From Larsenimonas salina (GTDB taxonomy: Bacteria; Pseudomonadota; Gammaproteobacteria; Pseudomonadales; Halomonadaceae), in assembly GCF_023736155.1 (NCBI RefSeq), contig NZ_JAMLJJ010000009.1, positions 1-64,000 of the forward strand: 64,000 nt of DNA, in the 5' to 3' direction. A model generated the notes under the pieces. That model saw nothing but the letters and a program-made list of their open reading frames with translations. It was not told where the DNA came from and made no database searches. Made by a program: the position numbers and the translations under genes. Of the stretch, positions 1 through 7,925 are shown piece by piece; within the stretch, counting starts at the first letter, position 1, and each line of letters opens with the position of its first letter.

Positions 1-53
1 CGCCGATGGTAGTGTGGAGCTTCTCCATGCGAGAGTAGGTCATCGTCAGGCAT
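1..53 (+). rRNA. rrf: 5S ribosomal RNA, 3' end (partial)
   Basis: The first 53 bases match the 3' half of a gammaproteobacterial 5S rRNA. They contain the conserved CGCCGATGGTAGTGTGG stretch, the loop-E/helix region GCGAGAGTAGG and the terminal CAGGCAT. The 5' part, and presumably the rest of an rRNA operon, lies left of the window. A strong terminator follows at once, so this is the end of the operon. The exact 3' end is estimated by analogy with E. coli. Confidence 0.93.
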
Positions 54-60
54 CTATACC

Positions 61-93
61 AAGGCCCCGATCAATCGATCGGGGCCTTTTTTT
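61..93 (+). terminator. Rho-independent terminator of the rRNA operon
   Basis: A 12 bp perfect stem (61-72 pairing with 77-88) with a 4-base loop runs into a T tract ending at 93. It lies 8 bases after the 5S rRNA end and fits termination of the rRNA transcript. Confidence 0.9.
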
Positions 94-197
94 ATGCCTG
101 AAATATACCCCGTGCGTACAGCCATCAAGCCGCATATCTTTATCGCTGGTACACTAAAGGCCCCTTTTTCACGATGCCGCAAGGAGTACCGCTAATC

Positions 198-1553
198 ATG
201 ACCACTGATGTTGTCATACTCGCCGCTGGGCAAGGAAGCCGCATGAAATCTACCCTGCCTAAAGTGCTACACCCTCTGGCAGGTAAACCGATGGTTCAGC
301 ATGTTGTGGATGCCGCGAAGTCCATCGGAGAGGCCACATTGCATGTTGTGGTTGGCCATGGCGCTGAGCGGGTCGAGAAAACACTTTCGGATCAGAATAT
401 CCGCTTTGCGCTTCAAAAAGAGCAAAAGGGGACAGGTCATGCCGTTGCCCAAACGCTTGAGAATCTTGGCGATGGCCCGGTATTGGTGCTCTACGGTGAT
501 GTGCCGCTTATCAAGTCGGAAACGCTTGCCGCGTTGCTGGAAAAAGTCGATGACGATCATCTGGGCCTTTTAACCGTGACCGTTGATGACCCGTCCGGGT
601 ATGGGCGTATCGTGCGTGAAAATGGCGCGGTGACTTCCATTGTCGAGCAAAAGGATGCGACGGATGCGCAAAAGGCCATTCAGGAATGCAACACGGGCAT
701 TCTTGCGACAACCGGCAAGAAGCTCAAGCAATGGCTTCCGGCACTTTCCTCGAACAACGCTCAGGGCGAATACTATCTGACGGACATCATCGCCATGGCA
801 GCTGGCGAAGGTGTGACGATCACAACCGCCGAACCCATGAACGAGCATGAGGTACAGGGCGTTAATGATCGTGTTCAGCTCGCCTATCTGGAACGTATTC
901 ATCAAAAGGCACAAGCTGAAACACTGATGCGCAGCGGCGCAAGCCTTGCCGATCCAAACCGCATTGATGTCCGAGGCCGGTTGAGCGTTGGTCAGGACGT
1001 CTTTATCGACGTAGGCTGCGTCTTCGAAGGGGATGTGGTGCTTGAAGATGGCGTGCATGTTGGGCCATATACGCTTATCAAGAACAGTGTCATCAAGCAG
1101 CACACAGTTATTGCAGCGCACAGCATTGTTGAGTCGGCGCAGGTTGGTGAAGAGGCAACGGTTGGGCCGTTTGCGCGCCTGCGACCGGGGACGGAACTGG
1201 CCGATCAGGCCAAGGTCGGCAATTTCGTCGAGACCAAGAACGTCAAGGTCGGAAAGGGCAGCAAGATCAATCATCTGAGCTACATTGGCGATGCTGAACT
1301 TGGCAGTGATGTGAACGTAGGCGCAGGCACCATCACGTGCAATTACGATGGCGTCAACAAACACAAGACGCTTATTGGCAACGGCGCGTTCATTGGCTCG
1401 AACACCGCGCTGGTTGCGCCGGTGGACGTTGGCCAGGGGGCGACCATCGCGGCGGGCTCTACCATCACTGACAGGGTCAGCGAAGATGCGCTTGCGATTG
1501 CGCGTGGTCGTCAGGTCGAGAAGAATGACTGGGTCAGACCGGCCAAAAAGTAA
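198..1553 (+). CDS. glmU: Bifunctional UDP-N-acetylglucosamine pyrophosphorylase / glucosamine-1-phosphate N-acetyltransferase
   Basis: GlmU makes UDP-GlcNAc for peptidoglycan and LPS: its C-terminal domain acetylates glucosamine-1-phosphate and its N-terminal domain transfers UMP. The N-terminus has the nucleotidyltransferase signature LAAGQGSRMKS (residues 8-18). The second half is a left-handed beta-helix of hexapeptide repeats with the YDGVNKHKT segment of the acetyltransferase site. The ATG at 198 is chosen over an in-frame ATG at 174 because AAGGAG (181-186) sits 11 bases before it; the product is 451 aa, close to E. coli GlmU (456). It stands alone between the rRNA terminator and its own terminator. 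Its pathway partner glmS is about 10 kb away. Confidence 0.96.
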   Translation: MTTDVVILAAGQGSRMKSTLPKVLHPLAGKPMVQHVVDAAKSIGEATLHVVVGHGAERVEKTLSDQNIRFALQKEQKGTGHAVAQTLENLGDGPVLVLYGDVPLIKSETLAALLEKVDDDHLGLLTVTVDDPSGYGRIVRENGAVTSIVEQKDATDAQKAIQECNTGILATTGKKLKQWLPALSSNNAQGEYYLTDIIAMAAGEGVTITTAEPMNEHEVQGVNDRVQLAYLERIHQKAQAETLMRSGASLADPNRIDVRGRLSVGQDVFIDVGCVFEGDVVLEDGVHVGPYTLIKNSVIKQHTVIAAHSIVESAQVGEEATVGPFARLRPGTELADQAKVGNFVETKNVKVGKGSKINHLSYIGDAELGSDVNVGAGTITCNYDGVNKHKTLIGNGAFIGSNTALVAPVDVGQGATIAAGSTITDRVSEDALAIARGRQVEKNDWVRPAKK

Positions 1554-1560
1554 GCGCTAA

Positions 1561-1591
1561 AAAAGCCGGGGCATTGAGCCCCGGCTTTTTT
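1561..1591. terminator. Bidirectional terminator between glmU and phoU
   Basis: A 12 bp perfect stem (1561-1572 with 1578-1589) and 5-base loop are flanked by A and T tracts. It can end glmU on the plus strand and phoU, whose stop is at 1639, on the minus strand. Confidence 0.9.
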
Positions 1592-1638
1592 ATATGCGCG
1601 TGAATGCCATCGAGCACGAGGACATCTGAAGCGGCGTG

Positions 1639-2361
1639 TCAGGAATCCAGTTTCTTGGTGTCCAGACCGCTGATGTCGGTGTGTCGAATATCCAGCCCCT
1701 TGACCAGATAGATGACGGATTCAGCCAGATTGTTGGCGTGATCGCCAATACGTTCCAATGCGCGAAGTACCCACATGATATTAAGGATGGACCCGATTGA
1801 GCGAGGGTCTTCCATCATGAAGGTGACCAGTGAGCGCATTGAACTTCGGTACTCACTGTCGACCGCTTCGTCGGTATGCAGGACCTGAATCGACAGCTCC
1901 GTATCAAAGCGTGCAAACGCGGTCAGCGCGTTTCTAAGCATCTCCCGGACCTGCTGGCCGATACGTCGCACTTCGACAAACCCGTGATTGGTGTGGCCTT
2001 CCTCAATCAAAGACAGCGCGTTTCGCGCGATCTTGTTAGCTTCATCGCCGATGCGTTCGAGATCCGAAGCTGTTCGGGTCACCGCGAGGACAAGTCGAAG
2101 GTCAGATGCTGCCGGCTGACGACGAGCGATGATGTGCGTGCACTCATCGTCGATGCGCAACTGCATCTCGTTGACTTCCTGATCCTTCCTGCACACTTCC
2201 TGGGCTTGATGCGCATGGCCTTCGAGCAAGGCATCAATGGCATCTTGAACCTGCCGTTCCACCAAACCGCCCATGGCCATCAGGTGGGTCTTCAAAGCCT
2301 CCAGTTCCTGATTGAACTGACTGGAGATATGTTGGCTGTGCCGGCCGCTGTCGATATCCAT
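1639..2361 (-). CDS. phoU: Phosphate-specific transport system accessory protein PhoU
   Basis: PhoU is the cytoplasmic negative modulator that links the Pst transporter to PhoR/PhoB signalling. The 240 aa product has two PhoU repeats, each with the metal-binding type motif E-R-I-G-D-x-A-N (about residues 102-109 and 203-210). The ATG at 2361 is preferred because AGGATGGG (2364-2371) precedes it; the upstream in-frame ATG at 2379 has no Shine-Dalgarno sequence. Unusually, no pst genes adjoin it: uvrD lies upstream and glmU downstream. A Pho box lies about 70 bases upstream of the start, so phoU probably has its own PhoB-dependent promoter. Confidence 0.95.
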   Translation of the reverse strand: MDIDSGRHSQHISSQFNQELEALKTHLMAMGGLVERQVQDAIDALLEGHAHQAQEVCRKDQEVNEMQLRIDDECTHIIARRQPAASDLRLVLAVTRTASDLERIGDEANKIARNALSLIEEGHTNHGFVEVRRIGQQVREMLRNALTAFARFDTELSIQVLHTDEAVDSEYRSSMRSLVTFMMEDPRSIGSILNIMWVLRALERIGDHANNLAESVIYLVKGLDIRHTDISGLDTKKLDS

Positions 2362-2431
2362 AACCCATCCTGCTGCCATAAAAGAGGCGGTTGAGTGCCA
2401 TAGTAATGGCTGAACATGTTATTCGATCAAT

Positions 2432-2449
2432 ATGACAATCGTTTGACAC
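2432..2449 (-). promoter_or_regulatory. Pho box upstream of phoU
   Basis: On the minus strand the 18 bases read GTGTCAA ACGA TTGTCAT. This is the 7-4-7 direct-repeat layout of PhoB sites, whose consensus unit is CTGTCAT at 11 bp spacing. It lies in the 88 bp gap between the uvrD stop and the phoU start. PhoB binding is inferred from the pattern. Confidence 0.7.
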
Positions 2450-4639
2450 TCAAAGCACGTCGAGCTTGGCAAAGCCCAGAACCAGCCATTTGTCACCGTG
2501 CTCTTCGAAGCTCACATGCACCCGAGCGCGGTCACCCTCGCCCTCACCATCGATGATGATGCCCTCACCGAACATCGGATGGCGAACGCGCTGGCCAACG
2601 CTCAACTGCGTTCCCGACGCCTTGGCGCCCTGGGTTGGGGTTGGCCGATGTGAAACCGGGCGCGAGACCTGCCCCCGCAGGCGGATTTCCTCGAGTGCCT
2701 CGTCCGGCAGTTCGCGGATAAAGCGAGAGGGGCGCTGATAGGTTTCCTTGCCGTGCAATCGGCGCATTTCCGCGTGTGTCAGATAGAGTTGCTGCATGGC
2801 ACGCGTAACGCCGACGTAGCAGAGCCGTCGCTCTTCTTCGAGCCGCCCGGGTTCTTCGAGCGACATCTTGTGCGGAAACAAGCCTTCTTCGACGCCTGTG
2901 ATGAACACCACCGGAAACTCAAGGCCCTTGGCCGAGTGTAATGTCATCATCTGAACGGCATCCTCGAATTCGCCGGCCTCATGGTCACCTGCATCGAGTG
3001 CCGCTTCTGCCAGAAACGTCGCCAGGCCGTTATCAGCCTCAGGCAGTGCCTCTGTATCGGCGAACGGATCCTGGGTGCCGGTATTTTTGGCGGCGCTGAC
3101 CAGCTCCTGCAGGTTCTCGACGCGCGCCTGGCCCTTTTCACCCTTTTCGGCCCGGTGATGTTCGATCAGGCCGGTCGTTGTGATCACATGATCGATCTGT
3201 TCATGAAGACTGACGCCTGCGGTGTCGTTGTCCATCGATTCGATCAGATCGGTGAACTGGCTGACTGCGCTGGCCGCCCGACCCTTGAGCAGCTTATGAG
3301 CTGTCGCCTCATGCAGGGCCTGCCACAGTGACATATCCTGTTCACGAGCGATCATGCGAAGCTGCTCGATCGTGCGGGTGCCAATGCCGCGGGCGGGCAC
3401 ATTGATGATGCGCTCGAGCGAGGCGTCATCGTCGCGATTGATCAACAGGCGCAGATACGCCAGCGCGTTTTTGATCTCGAGGCGTTCGTAGAAACGCTGT
3501 CCGCCGTAGATGCGATAGGGCACGCCTGCACGAATCAGCGCCTCCTCCAATACGCGTGACTGCGCATTTGAGCGATAAAGGATCGCGATGTCCTTGCGCG
3601 AGATGCCTTTCTTGGCGTGTTTTTGAATGGTGTCGACGATGAAGCGTGCTTCATCCAGATCGTTGAATCCGGAGTACACGGCGATCTTTTCGCCGTTAAC
3701 GACGTCGGTCCAAAGCTCCTTGCCCATGCGCCCGGCATTATTGCGAATCAGATGGTTTGCAGCATCGAGGATGACGTTGGTCGAGCGGTAATTGCGTTCT
3801 AGCCGAACCACCTCGGTATTGGCAAACTCGGTTCGAAACCGGTCGAGGTTCTCGACCCGAGCGCCACGCCACCCATAGATGGATTGATCATCGTCGCCGA
3901 CGATCGTCAGGCATTCACGCTGGCCGGCTAGAAGCTTGAGCCAGGCGTATTGGAGCGTATTGGTGTCCTGGAACTCATCGACCAATAGATGCGCGAATCG
4001 CTCCTGATAATGGGCGAGAAGCCGCGGGTTATCACGAAGAAGCTCCAGGCTTCTCAGCAGAAGTTCGCCGAAATCGACCAGCCCGCCACGCTCGCAGGCC
4101 GCTTGATAAAGCTCGTAGAGCTCGACCATCTGCATCATGTAGCTGTCGCCGTGCGCATCGATCTGTGGCGGACGAAGACCTTCTTCCTTGCAGCCTCCAA
4201 TGAAATACATCACCTGCTTGGGCGGATAACGCTCATCGTCGATGTTGTATTCCTTGATCAAACGCTTGATCAAACGAAGCTGATCATCGGGGTCGATGAT
4301 CTGAAAGTGCTCTTGAAGCTTGGCATCCTGCCAGTGAGTGCGCAGCAGTCGGTGAGAAATCGAGTGGAAGGTGCCGACCCACATGCCTCGCAGCGAGACA
4401 TCCAGCAGAGCTTCGAGGCGGGTACGCATCTCACGTGCGGCCTTGTTGGTAAAAGTGACCGCCATGATCGAAAAGGGGGAGAGGTGCTCGTTATGCATCA
4501 GCCAGGCGATGCGGTGAACCAGCACCCGGGTCTTTCCGGAACCTGCGCCGGCAAGCACCAGCAGGTTGCCCTGCGGCGCGCTGACGGCGCGGCACTGGTC
4601 CGAATTGAGGGCGTCGAGTAAAGGCGATGAATCCGTCAT
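2450..4639 (-). CDS. uvrD: DNA helicase II UvrD
   Basis: UvrD is the 3'-5' SF1 helicase that acts in nucleotide excision repair and mismatch repair and removes recombinase filaments. The 729 aa protein shows the SF1 motifs in order: Walker A AGAGSGKT (residues 30-37), motif II DEFQDTN, motif III GDDDQSIYGWRGA, motif IV LERNYRST, motif V HSAKGLEFPVVF and motif VI YVGVTRA. It ends with the UvrD C-terminal Tudor-like region (QRVRHPMFGEG). Length and motifs fit UvrD better than Rep. The start at 4639 opens MTDSSPLLDALN, the usual UvrD N-terminus. Its neighbours are functionally unrelated. Confidence 0.95.
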   Translation of the reverse strand: MTDSSPLLDALNSDQCRAVSAPQGNLLVLAGAGSGKTRVLVHRIAWLMHNEHLSPFSIMAVTFTNKAAREMRTRLEALLDVSLRGMWVGTFHSISHRLLRTHWQDAKLQEHFQIIDPDDQLRLIKRLIKEYNIDDERYPPKQVMYFIGGCKEEGLRPPQIDAHGDSYMMQMVELYELYQAACERGGLVDFGELLLRSLELLRDNPRLLAHYQERFAHLLVDEFQDTNTLQYAWLKLLAGQRECLTIVGDDDQSIYGWRGARVENLDRFRTEFANTEVVRLERNYRSTNVILDAANHLIRNNAGRMGKELWTDVVNGEKIAVYSGFNDLDEARFIVDTIQKHAKKGISRKDIAILYRSNAQSRVLEEALIRAGVPYRIYGGQRFYERLEIKNALAYLRLLINRDDDASLERIINVPARGIGTRTIEQLRMIAREQDMSLWQALHEATAHKLLKGRAASAVSQFTDLIESMDNDTAGVSLHEQIDHVITTTGLIEHHRAEKGEKGQARVENLQELVSAAKNTGTQDPFADTEALPEADNGLATFLAEAALDAGDHEAGEFEDAVQMMTLHSAKGLEFPVVFITGVEEGLFPHKMSLEEPGRLEEERRLCYVGVTRAMQQLYLTHAEMRRLHGKETYQRPSRFIRELPDEALEEIRLRGQVSRPVSHRPTPTQGAKASGTQLSVGQRVRHPMFGEGIIIDGEGEGDRARVHVSFEEHGDKWLVLGFAKLDVL

Positions 4640-4689
4640 GAAAGGCCGTCGGCAGAAGGTGACTGAATGCCCTTACCTTACCATACCCG

Positions 4690-5553
4690 TCAGTGGTTGC
4701 CGCTGCCCTCGGGCACGCGCAGTGGCGCGAGACTGCGTTTTACCGCCCGGACCTTTTCATCGAGCTGAGGGCCCTTGGACTTCGCCACGCCCACCGCAAG
4801 AATATCGATTACGACCAGGTGGACGATACGAGAGGTCATCGGTGTATACACTTCGCTGTCCTCACGGACATCGATGTAGAGTGGCAGATTGACCGCGTGA
4901 GCCAGCGGGGAATTCTTGGGGCAGAGCCCGATGACGGTCGCGCCGGCCTCGCGCGCCAGATCGACGCTGCTGAGCAGTGAGCTTGTGCGCCCGGTCTGTG
5001 AGATCGCCACGACCACATCACCTTCGCCAAGCGTTACCGCTGACATGTTCTGCATGTGTGGGTCAGCGTAGGCGGCGGTTGAGACCTGAAGCCTGAAGAA
5101 CTTGTGCTGCGCGTCGGAGGCCACGGCGCCGGATGCGCCGAACCCATAGAATTCGACCCGGTTGGCGTTGGTCAGGGCGTGAATGGCCTGACTGATGGAC
5201 TCGGGATTCATTCGGTCGCGGACGGACAGCAGAATACCTACGGTTGAATCGAAGATACCGTTGGTGAATTCAGCCACATCGTGGCTGTCATCCATGGAAA
5301 ACTGAGCGAATTGCGCACCGGTTGCGAGCATCTGGGCCAGCCGCAGCTTGAAATCCTGGAAACCGTCGCACCCCAGTGCCCGGCAAAAGCGGATAACGGT
5401 GGGCTCGCTCACGCCAGCGTTCTTGGCGATGTCGGCAATACGCATGTGGATGGCTTCTTCAGGGTGGCGCAGAACGTAGCGCGCCACCTTCTGTTCGGAG
5501 CGTCTGAAATCGGGCAGACGTTCCCTCAGCTCATCAAACAGGGCAAGACTCAC
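4690..5553 (-). CDS. hexR: RpiR-family transcriptional regulator, HexR-like
   Basis: This is a 287 aa regulator with an N-terminal RpiR helix-turn-helix (around IADIAKNAGVSEPTVIRFCRAL) and a C-terminal SIS sugar-phosphate domain (VEFYGFGASGAVASDAQHKF). HexR proteins sense 2-keto-3-deoxy-6-phosphogluconate and repress Entner-Doudoroff and central carbon genes. GTG at 5553 is chosen because GGGAG lies five bases upstream; an in-frame ATG at 5565 overlaps that site. In pseudomonads hexR sits beside zwf-pgl-eda; here it is alone between uvrD and a small divergent gene, so its targets cannot be read from context. Family assignment is firm; the HexR name rests on overall similarity. Confidence 0.8.
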   Translation of the reverse strand: MSLALFDELRERLPDFRRSEQKVARYVLRHPEEAIHMRIADIAKNAGVSEPTVIRFCRALGCDGFQDFKLRLAQMLATGAQFAQFSMDDSHDVAEFTNGIFDSTVGILLSVRDRMNPESISQAIHALTNANRVEFYGFGASGAVASDAQHKFFRLQVSTAAYADPHMQNMSAVTLGEGDVVVAISQTGRTSSLLSSVDLAREAGATVIGLCPKNSPLAHAVNLPLYIDVREDSEVYTPMTSRIVHLVVIDILAVGVAKSKGPQLDEKVRAVKRSLAPLRVPEGSGNH

Positions 5554-5788
5554 GGTAGCTCCCAATGCATAAATTTGGCTCGGCTAACGTCATTATACTG
5601 TCAATAACGCTATAGTAATGTTGCAGCGCCTCGTTCACGACGAGACAGCCGTCCGGATGATGCGTCACATAGTACTGTTAAACGGACCTTAACGTTAGGC
5701 GAAAACGCTGTTTTAGATAGGCCCTTTTAACAGATAGACCCGTCGTTCGGTTGGCATTGTTCATAGATCCCCCAAGGGAGAGTTGATC
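5554..5788. promoter_or_regulatory. Divergent intergenic region with an 8 bp dyad
   Basis: This 235 bp AT-rich gap separates hexR (minus) from the small ORF at 5789 (plus). It contains CTGTTAAA at 5675-5682 and its exact inverse TTTAACAG at 5726-5733. Promoters in both directions are expected here. No canonical -35/-10 pair was clear enough to call. Confidence 0.35.
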
Positions 5789-6007
5789 ATGCACAAGGGC
5801 GAACAGCTTGCAACCATCAAGGCCGAGCTTCTGGACATTTATATGGCACTTGAAGCCGAGCAGCACGAAAAACGCAAGCAAACGGCAGAAATGCGGTATG
5901 TGAAGGCTCGCAAGGGCATCGAGCAGCATCGCGAAGAACGTCGTTTGGAGCGCGATCTAAAAGACATCAATGAAGAGGCGGCTCGACGAAAACGCCGGCT
6001 CTCCTGA
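5789..6007 (+). CDS. Small highly charged hypothetical protein
   Basis: This 72 aa protein begins MHKGEQLATIKAEL. It is almost entirely Lys, Arg, Glu, Gln and Ala, with no membrane segment or cysteine. It should form one long amphipathic helix or coiled coil, ending in a basic RRKRRLS tail. AGGGAG lies about eight bases before ATG 5789, which makes expression plausible and supports this start over an in-frame TTG at 5783. I do not recognise the family. Its neighbours are hexR (divergent) and the MotB-like gene (convergent), which do not indicate a role. Confidence 0.7.
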   Translation: MHKGEQLATIKAELLDIYMALEAEQHEKRKQTAEMRYVKARKGIEQHREERRLERDLKDINEEAARRKRRLS

Positions 6008-6023
6008 ACTTGCCCCGCCCAAG

Positions 6024-6929
6024 TCAGGGCAGGGCTTTCAACACCAGCTCGACGCGTCGATTCTCGGCGCGTCCGGACGGTTTGTCATTGTCGGCCACAG
6101 GATGGGTCGATGCCAACCCGACCGCACGCAGTCGCTCGCCATCAATCCCTCGCGTTCTCAGCAAACGCACCACCGAACTTGCCCGTGCCGTCGACAGTTC
6201 CCAGTTCGAGGGGAAACGCTCGGTCGAAATTGGCCGGCTGTCCGTATGCCCTTCAACCGAAATTGATCCCTTGAACTGACTGAGTCCCGGCACTAACCGG
6301 TCAAGCAAGCGTTCGCCGCTGGCTGATATATCGACGTCACCGCTTGAGAAAAGCACCTGATTTTGAATGCGCACGGTAACGCCCTGAGGCGTCGGACTGA
6401 CCAGTACGCCCTCAAGCGCCGGGAACATGTCCTCGAGCCGATCCACTGCCGGCACGGAATCGCTTGCCAGCGCGGGCTCTGACTCGGCGCTGAGTGCCGG
6501 CGTGATCGGTGGTGTGAACGCGTTGGAGGGTGCTGTGACCAACCCCACCGCCATGAGTGCTTCCGGAGACAGCGCAAAGACGGGAGCAGAAGGCGCGGGC
6601 CGCTCTCCGGGCGTTTCGACGATGGCCTGACGTGCAGGTTTCGCAGGCCCGACCACTTCGCCATTGACCATCGGTTGAATGCCTCGGTGCAAGGGCATGA
6701 TGCCGCCAGTCATTGGAGCCTCAATTGGAGGTTCCGGCTCATTTGCTGGCCGATTGAACATCAGCAGGATGATGAACAGCATGATCAGAAGTGTCAGTAC
6801 GTCCAGATAGCTTATGAGCCATCCGGCCTGCTCGATGGGGCTTTCGGCATCATCCAGCGCATCGTGCTTGGCGCCGGCGCGCCGAACGGGTTCAATCTCT
6901 GATTGAGCATCAAGACGCTTGGCGAACAT
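6024..6929 (-). CDS. MotB-like OmpA-domain stator protein
   Basis: The 301 aa protein has a single N-terminal membrane segment with the MotB-plug pattern WLISYLDVLTLLIMLF. It carries the ion-conducting aspartate at residue 43. A Pro/Ala-rich linker follows, then a C-terminal OmpA-like peptidoglycan-binding domain (VEGHTDSRPIS, then NWELSTARASSVVRLL and ENRRVELVL). The start at 6929 lies inside the end of the MotA-like gene (20 bp overlap), with GGAGAAAG upstream, so the pair is probably translationally coupled. The proteins should form a MotA5B2-type ion-driven complex anchored to the cell wall. No flagellar or chemotaxis genes are nearby, so motility is not established. Confidence 0.88.
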   Translation of the reverse strand: MFAKRLDAQSEIEPVRRAGAKHDALDDAESPIEQAGWLISYLDVLTLLIMLFIILLMFNRPANEPEPPIEAPMTGGIMPLHRGIQPMVNGEVVGPAKPARQAIVETPGERPAPSAPVFALSPEALMAVGLVTAPSNAFTPPITPALSAESEPALASDSVPAVDRLEDMFPALEGVLVSPTPQGVTVRIQNQVLFSSGDVDISASGERLLDRLVPGLSQFKGSISVEGHTDSRPISTERFPSNWELSTARASSVVRLLRTRGIDGERLRAVGLASTHPVADNDKPSGRAENRRVELVLKALP

Positions 6930-7776
6930 GGGGGGCTTTCTCCATGGAGCGGTGTTCACCGAGTTCATCCTGATCGCGGTATTCCGCGATGAACGACTGA
7001 AGCGTGGCCTCGATGAAGGAGGGCAGTCGGCGGCGGCACAGCATCGAGACGCCTTCAAGCACCATGTTCATGGTAATGACGCGCCGCTCGGTGCGGCGTT
7101 CGAGCTTGACCGCAATCGGTTTGAACACCAGATTCGCCAGCAAAATGCCGTAAAAGGTCGTCAGCAGCGCGATGCCCATGCTGGGGCCGATGACGGAGAT
7201 ATCACCGGTTTCCATCACGCTCAGCATGTTGATCAGGCCCACAAGCGTTCCCAGCATCCCGAACGCCGGCGCGTAGGCGGCCATGGTGCGAAAGATCTGC
7301 GCTTCGGCCCGTTCCCGCGCCTTGAGCCGGGCGATGCGCCAGCGCATGAGGTCAAGAATTTCCTCTTCCTTGATGTTGTCGATGACGAGACTGATGCCGG
7401 TTTTCAGAAACGGGTTGCGGGTCTGCTCCAGCATTTTTTCGATATTGCGCCCCTGGCCGTGCATCCACTGGCGAGACAGATTCACAAGCTCGGCGATGTC
7501 TTCCTGCACGTGGTCGTCCTCACGGCGAAAGATGGCCGGAAGCGATGAAAACACACGCGAGAGTTCCTTCAGCGGAAAGCTCAGAAAGGTAGCCGCCAGC
7601 GTGCCGGCGATCACGATCGACAGACCGGGAATATTCAGGAAGGCAAGGGGAGAGTCAGCGCCATAGGCCAGAACGGCCACCAGGAGCAACACGCCGACGG
7701 ACAGCCCGATGAGCGTCGAGGCATTGATCGGAAGTCGGCTGAGTTTAAGCACGGAAGAAGTCAGTTTGTTTGACAT
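6910..7776 (-). CDS. MotA/PomA-like proton or sodium channel subunit
   Basis: This 288 aa MotA/TolQ/ExbB-family protein has N-terminal transmembrane helices (ASTLIGLSVGVLLLVAVLAY, then IPGLSIVIAGTLAATFLSFP). A charged cytoplasmic loop follows, then the conserved pair of C-terminal helices (APAFGMLGTLVGLINML and GIALLTTFYGILLANLVF). The length and the PGLSIVIAGT segment resemble PomA, the sodium-type stator subunit. With the overlapping MotB-like gene it should couple inner-membrane ion flow to mechanical work. A second, supplementary motor stator is the best guess. The flagellar genes would have to lie elsewhere in the genome. Confidence 0.88.
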   Translation of the reverse strand: MSNKLTSSVLKLSRLPINASTLIGLSVGVLLLVAVLAYGADSPLAFLNIPGLSIVIAGTLAATFLSFPLKELSRVFSSLPAIFRREDDHVQEDIAELVNLSRQWMHGQGRNIEKMLEQTRNPFLKTGISLVIDNIKEEEILDLMRWRIARLKARERAEAQIFRTMAAYAPAFGMLGTLVGLINMLSVMETGDISVIGPSMGIALLTTFYGILLANLVFKPIAVKLERRTERRVITMNMVLEGVSMLCRRRLPSFIEATLQSFIAEYRDQDELGEHRSMEKAPHVRQAS

Positions 7777-7856
7777 GAAAGCCCCATACCTCGGTGGAGG
7801 TAGTCATCAAGACGGTAGGGCTATCCTATCCAACCAGGCATGAACGTCAGACCAAG

Positions 7857-7903
7857 AAAAAGGGCCGACAAGCCCGCCTTATCGGCAGAACGTGTCGACC
7901 CTT
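7857..7903 (-). terminator. Terminator of the NSS transporter gene
   Basis: The arms 7861-7870 and 7893-7903 form an interrupted stem around an inner stem-loop. On the minus strand this is followed by a T-rich tract (complement of 7851-7860). It sits just after the transporter stop at 7926. Confidence 0.6.
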
Positions 7904-7925
7904 GAGTCGCAGCGTCGCGGCTAAC

